A stretch of 64,000 nt of DNA from Orthonyx spaldingii (taxonomy: Eukaryota; Chordata; Aves; Passeriformes; Orthonychidae), in NCBI GenBank assembly GCA_013397795.1, contig VZTJ01004014.1, positions 1 to 64,000 on the forward strand. Reading direction: 5' to 3'. The position numbers and the translations under genes are program-made. This document shows positions 60,601 to 64,000 of the stretch, in pieces (the first letter of the stretch is position 1; the number at the start of each line of letters is the position of its first letter). Below the pieces are notes generated by a model, which saw only the letters and a list, made by a program, of their open reading frames with translations, did no database searches and was not told the origin of the DNA.

Positions 60601-63600
60601 AAAGGTATGTTAACTTTCTGTATGGGGATAGAAATTTTCACAAATTAAATAAACTGGAATTTTGACAGTGTTTCTGTTTGGGAGTGGAAGTACTTCTGTT
60701 GGAAAAGCTGTGTAAATACAGATTTTTAGAAAAACTCCTGCTTTCCCAACTTGTATTTATTAGGTGATCTGTAGCAAAATGGGAACATATTTTACCTATC
60801 CAATGTATAGAGAAGTACAGCGCTCAGAATATTTGATCAGCTAGTGTTATGTGGTTTTGAATCTGCAATACAGTATATTCAGATTCCTAAAATAATACAC
60901 TTAACTGGCTTCTGCCTCTTCCCATGATTTTTCTTGTGCTTTTCAGCATCTCTTGTACTAACATGATACTTGATCTGTTTTCATCCTGATGTACAGGACT
61001 TGTTCCTGTGGCTTCCAGAACAGTGTTACAAAACTATTTTCTTGAGTAGTGAATTTCCACCCTTATCTCCCCATGTAGTGTTTGTAAATGCTTCAGTTAT
61101 TGTCAAGTTGCTGGTTCCCTCCAGCATTTTTATTTCTGAGAACTTTCCTTTTTAAATTCTTTTTAAAAGAAATTTAGGATATTTTCAGCACAGCACTTTC
61201 TCTGTCTTCTTTGGAATATTGATATCAGTTAGAACATGGTTTTTCTAATGGATTTTCAGACACTGAGGAATAAACACCATTTCCGTGTTTAGTACTTACT
61301 AATTTGACAATAAGGGGAATAAGATTGAATTCTGCTCAGCTGCTTCCAAGATTGTGGATCATTTTGAATGTGCTGCCTGAACTGTCAGTGTTGAAGAGAG
61401 GAAGAGTATTGATCAGTTTTGTAACAGATCTGTAATCTGGTCTAATGGAAGGTGGGTTGCACCTAGATGGCTTTTACGGTGCCTTTCAACTCAAACCTTT
61501 CTGTGATTCTGTGAAGTCTTCACTCTCAGGAAAATGCTATATTAGTAAATTATGTGTTTGATTTGAGTGATTCTAATTAATCTTGGAATTATATTAATTG
61601 GTTAGCTTTGAGCACATTAGTACATATATTCTAGATATTAATTCCTACCGTTTTCACAGTGTAGAGTAAAAAAATGGTTTGTTGGTTACAGTAGTTAAAG
61701 AAAGGATTATATTTTTTTACAAAAGCTTGTGAATGTTTTAGGTGCAGATCAGATGGCTTGGACAGATGATGGACAGCTGTTGGCAGTATCTACACGAAGA
61801 GGATCCCTCCATGTTTTCTTGACAAAGCTTCCAATCCTTGGAGATGCTTGCAGTACACGGATCGCATACCTCACTTCTCTTCTTGAAGTCACCATAGCAA
61901 ATCATGTGGAGAGAGTATGATAACCCCTTCCTTTTAAACTTCATGTAGATATAATTAAAGTAAGTATTAAAAGTGGATGAAAATCGTATTATTTTGTTTT
62001 GTTTTCTTACAGGAGCTACCAGTCACAGTCTCTGTTGAAGTAGAGCCCAGTTTTGTTGCTATTGGTGTTTATCATTTGGCTGTAGGAATGAACAATCGGG
62101 CTTGGTTTTATGCACTTGGAGAGAATAGTAAGCATAAATTTAGTTCTTTTAAAACTAATGCAGAACTCTGTCTTATTTTATGAATTCAGTATTGTGTTTA
62201 GTAGTTCTGGACATTCCACATTGTACAATAAAAATATGAATTGACATATCATCCTGTTATGATGGGATAATAATCTTCTGAGGTTGGAGCAGTTACTACA
62301 AGGCATTGTAAATAATAGAAATAAAACTTCTTGTTCGAGGTGTTGGTCATGAAATGTAGACTGTTGCTTACTTGTTTTTTTCACATCATCTTGTTTATCC
62401 ATGAAGGACTTCAGGCTTTTGAGACATTATGTATCTGTGTCTTAAAGTACTAAGGTTGGCAAAGTACCTAAGAACTATCATCAGAGAGTTTAAATTCTCA
62501 GTTTGGCAGATGTTCATGTTGTTTGTGTGGGATAAGGAAAATTTGGTTATGCTGTGTCCAAATTTTAAATGGTGGATTTAACTTTCATGTTTTTCTAAGC
62601 ATCCCCTTTTTTCAGTGACAATAAATTAATTAAAACTGTAAGAATACTAGTCAGAGTTGCACAGGAAAAATTTCTCTTGTACTTGCTAACCAGTTCTCTG
62701 ACTGCTAAGAAGAAAGTCTATGTGTGACTCGTCCCCTCTCTGCTTAGTTGCAAGTTTTTCACATCTGCTTACTCAGCTGCAAATTTAGGTGATAAGACCT
62801 ATACAAAATCAAAATATTTTTACCTTATCTTTTCTGTTTGATTCCTTTAGATGTAAAAAAGCTTAAAGATGTGGAGTACCTGGGGACAGTAGCAAGTATG
62901 CACCTTAATTCCGATTATGCTGCTGCTCTCTTTGAGGGTAAAGTCCAGTTGCATATGGTAAGAGCTCTGGCAGTTTGGATTGTTGAAGTAATGAGTTGAT
63001 ATAAGCTGAACAAGTTAATGTAATTTTGAAAATTAAATAAAATTGAATGGTCTTCATTCAATGGAGATAAAAATTAAAAATTCTTCAGAATAGTTTTACT
63101 GACTTATTAAAATATAGAGCTGAGCTTCTGTAGCCTTAGAAATGCAACCTAGACTAGAACAGGTGAAGAAAAATGTTTTCTTGTCAGCTTTGTAACAACT
63201 TTTACTTTAAAGGTCCCTGGTAATGTGGCAGAAGCAGATGCTGAGTTCCTAAGGGATGCACGTGGAAGTTTTTTTTCATCTCATTTTGCTTACATTTTGA
63301 TACAAGCAACACTATGATACCCTATTGTTAACAGAGGAGTTTTTCAGTTCATTCTGTTCTTTATATTTAGATAGAAAGTGAGGGTTTGGGTGCTCAGGAA
63401 GAACGAGAAACTCGACTTTTCCCAGCAGATGATGATAAATACCGAATTGTGTGCCATGCTTTAACTAGTGACTTCCTCATATATGGTACAGATGTGAGTA
63501 TTACTTCTTTTTAAAGATCTTTTTAGATGAAATGTATTTCTGTCTGAATTATTTGGATTACTACTCATGCTTTTAGCAAAACAAGTGCATCTGTGAACTT

Positions 63601-64000
63601 TAGAGTAGATTATTTTCCATACAAGAACTTTGAGCAAATACAGTCAAAATTGCATCCAGCTTCCTTTACTGTTGCATTTATATGACATGCATTGGCAGGA
63701 AGGTTAAGTTTTGCTTTTATTAGTATTTGTTGCAAAACACTGATTTTAATAGCAGAATTTAATTCTGTTGCATTAGTGAGAGTGCTGGTGATCAAAATAT
63801 CTTCCAGATACAAGAAAAAACATAGCACTTGCCTTGCAAATTTGTTGATTTAGGTGGTGACGTGAAAAATGTGGACAAAAAACTACTGATGTATACAAGT
63901 GTTGTAACATAAATGAAAGTCTTGACTTGCTACTGAAGCCTTTGTCCAAAGAGAATTTTTTCCATATCAACAAGGATAAGAATTAAGGAGGGCACTGAAG
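51649..64000 (+). CDS. WDR19: WDR19 / IFT144, N-terminal part (14 exons; continues past the window)
   Basis: WDR19 is a subunit of intraflagellar-transport complex A, which carries out retrograde transport and brings membrane receptors into cilia. Coding exons: 51649-51654, 53183-53274, 53359-53424, 54931-55056, 56758-56873, 57442-57557, 57892-57972, 58326-58438, 59656-59829, 60534-60604, 61742-61914, 62013-62127, 62851-62957, 63371-63493. All junctions are GT-AG with matching phases, giving 493 codons. The protein reads collinearly with the human one as I recall it: MKQVFSLYEKAW, VKIFDRHGQKR, CVAMDWDKDG, GNLLIYNRQTSRK, LTKLPILGDACSTRIAYLTS, GMNNRAWFY and RETRLFPADDD. This is the WD40 beta-propeller region. 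The TPR-like helical part and cysteine-rich C-terminus of the family (about 1340 residues in human) lie beyond the edge. The coding part is intact. The ATG at 51649 is followed after two codons by a donor, as expected for this gene. Confidence 0.97.
51738..51781. other. Assembly gap (44 N)
   Basis: Run of N in the GC-rich part of WDR19 intron 1. Frames across it are not meaningful. Confidence 0.99.
51895..52318 (-). mobile_element. CR1 LINE 3' fragment, antisense in WDR19 intron 1
   Basis: The reversed CR1 3' region is recognised by GGTCATCTAGTTCCAGC, CTCGATCCAGCCTGGCCTTG and AACCTGTTCCAGTGCCTCG. About 420 bases, lying directly beside the CpG island. Confidence 0.92.
53183..53274 (+). CDS. 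WDR19: WDR19 coding exon 2
   Basis: Encodes QVFSLYEKAWSGSPVQFAWQ and on to FLAVTG, the first propeller blade. The acceptor is TTTTTTCCCCAG and the donor GGG|GTAAGA at 53275. Only 84 bases of intron follow. Confidence 0.95.
53359..53424 (+). CDS. WDR19: WDR19 coding exon 3
   Basis: Encodes GDRAVKIFDRHGQKRNEISL, ending at a Pro-Gly junction. The acceptor is CTTTTTTAG at 53358 and the donor GG|GTAGGT at 53425. Confidence 0.95.
53425..54930 (+). other. WDR19: WDR19 intron 3 (1.5 kb)
   Basis: No gene or recognised repeat. Confidence 0.85.
54931..55056 (+). CDS. WDR19: WDR19 coding exon 4
   Basis: Encodes NCVAMDWDKDGDTLAIITDK and IFLWDA, a typical WD40 blade. The acceptor is CTTTTCTTCAG and the donor GAG|GTAAGA at 55057. 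Confidence 0.96.
55057..56757 (+). other. WDR19: WDR19 intron 4 (1.7 kb)
   Basis: AT-rich; no gene or recognised repeat. Confidence 0.85.
56758..56873 (+). CDS. WDR19: WDR19 coding exon 5
   Basis: Encodes AMSFLLWSRVGTLLAVGTTK and NLLIYNRQTSRKISVLG. The acceptor is TTGTTTTAG and the donor TTG|GTATGG at 56874. Confidence 0.96.
57442..57557 (+). CDS. WDR19: WDR19 coding exon 6
   Basis: Encodes KHTKRITCGCWSIENLLALG and DKMITISNQEGDTIRQ. The acceptor is TCTTTTTCAG and the donor CAG|GTAGTA at 57558. Confidence 0.96.
57892..57972 (+). CDS. WDR19: WDR19 coding exon 7
   Basis: Encodes 27 residues, TSVSSDPSDMQFSVMK and on to RVSTREST. Less conserved than its neighbours but the same length as the human segment as I recall it. 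The acceptor is TTTCTTGCAG and the donor ACA|GTAAGA at 57973. Confidence 0.92.
58326..58438 (+). CDS. WDR19: WDR19 coding exon 8 (starts with GTAAGT)
   Basis: Encodes VSVVVGKKTLFLFNLNDPDN and on to QQPYGSIVSYKW. The exon opens with GTAAGT directly after CAG, so its 5' edge also matches a full donor consensus. The normal donor is ATG|GTGAGC at 58439. Confidence 0.95.
58439..59655 (+). other. WDR19: WDR19 intron 8 (1.2 kb)
   Basis: No gene or recognised repeat. Confidence 0.85.
59656..59829 (+). CDS. WDR19: WDR19 coding exon 9
   Basis: Encodes YGDGYIMIGFSQGYFVVIST, then QEVFQAHNHKANLSSIAISQ and CGDN. The acceptor is TTTTTTCTAACAG and the donor CTG|GTAAGT at 59830. Confidence 0.96.
60534..60604 (+). 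CDS. WDR19: WDR19 coding exon 10
   Basis: Encodes IKIHDLTDMREMYAIINLDD and ENK. The acceptor is TTTTGTTTTAG and the donor AAG|GTATGT at 60605. Confidence 0.95.
60605..61741 (+). other. WDR19: WDR19 intron 10 (1.1 kb)
   Basis: Contains a short sense CR1 3' end at about 61425-61515. The rest is AT-rich. Confidence 0.85.
61425..61515 (+). mobile_element. CR1 LINE 3' terminal fragment, sense in WDR19 intron 10
   Basis: The last roughly 90 bases of a CR1: TAGATGGCTTTTACGGTGCC, then a CAACTC stretch and the terminal TTCTGTGATTCTGTGA. Severely 5'-truncated. Confidence 0.85.
61742..61914 (+). CDS. WDR19: WDR19 coding exon 11
   Basis: Encodes MAWTDDGQLLAVSTRRGSLH and then LPILGDACSTRIAYLTSLLE. The acceptor AATGTTTTAG follows a mixed tract, and the donor AGA|GTATGA is weak at exon position -1. 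Phase 0 with exon 12 restores the Val-Glu-x-Glu-Leu-Pro junction. Confidence 0.95.
62013..62127 (+). CDS. WDR19: WDR19 coding exon 12
   Basis: Encodes ELPVTVSVEVEPSFVAIGVY and HLAVGMNNRAWFYALGEN. The acceptor is TTTTCTTACAG and the donor ATA|GTAAGC at 62128. Confidence 0.96.
62851..62957 (+). CDS. WDR19: WDR19 coding exon 13
   Basis: Encodes VKKLKDVEYLGTVASMHLNS and DYAAALFEGKVQLHM. The acceptor is TGATTCCTTTAG and the donor ATG|GTAAGA at 62958. Confidence 0.96.
63371..63493 (+). CDS. WDR19: WDR19 coding exon 14 (last in window)
   Basis: Encodes AQEERETRLFPADDDKYRIV and CHALTSDFLIYGTD, phase 0 at both ends. The donor is GAT|GTGAGT at 63494. The next exon lies beyond base 64000. Confidence 0.95.
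63494..64000 (+). other. WDR19: WDR19 intron 14 (partial)
   Basis: AT-rich intron running to the window edge. No exon of WDR19 seen here. Confidence 0.8.

Noticed and set aside
1..64000. tRNA, rRNA, CRISPR arrays, operons and prokaryotic mobile elements
   Set aside because: No tRNA B-box in a cloverleaf context, no regularly spaced repeat array and no dense gene organisation were seen; the window is vertebrate.

Overview
The window is vertebrate nuclear DNA, almost certainly from a bird. It has interrupted genes with GT-AG introns, AT-rich introns, one CpG-island promoter, many truncated CR1 LINE copies (the typical avian retrotransposon) and an ERV-type LTR with the TG..CA ends usual for birds. 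Nothing looks prokaryotic or viral apart from that old LTR. The species cannot be told from the sequence.

Two genes lie head to tail on the + strand. KLHL5 (BTB-BACK-Kelch protein, probable CUL3 ubiquitin-ligase adaptor) has all its coding exons here: eleven exons from 6161 to 49926, giving 706 residues when read from the ATG at 6161. WDR19 (IFT144, an intraflagellar-transport complex A subunit of cilia) begins at 51649. Its first fourteen coding exons (493 codons, the N-terminal WD40 propeller region) are present and the gene runs off the right edge. KLHL5 beside WDR19 in the same orientation matches the arrangement known at human 4p14. Every exon junction was checked for splice dinucleotides and reading phase and all fit.

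Layout: 1-400 may be the 3' end of an upstream + strand transcript; 400-5960 is AT-rich with no recognisable gene; 5969-6537 is KLHL5 coding exon 1 with an upstream open frame lacking an ATG; 6538-49869 holds KLHL5 introns and exons 2-10, with CR1 copies at about 10034, 15284, 27362 and 36440, an LTR at 22610-24061 (split by an assembly gap) and several simple repeats; 49870-51400 is KLHL5 exon 11, its 3'UTR and the intergenic gap; 51430-51840 is the WDR19 CpG island with a second gap; 51649-64000 is WDR19, with two more CR1 pieces in introns.

The genes have no shared pathway evident from the sequence. I found no clear new gene system. The points most worth checking are regulatory and splicing features: a near-consensus RFX X-box and an NRF1 palindrome just upstream of the ciliary gene WDR19, a NAGNAG acceptor in KLHL5 exon 2, a WDR19 exon that starts with a perfect donor-like GTAAGT, a candidate unannotated cassette exon in KLHL5 intron 8, and paired AC-rich and GT-rich tracts in KLHL5 intron 9.
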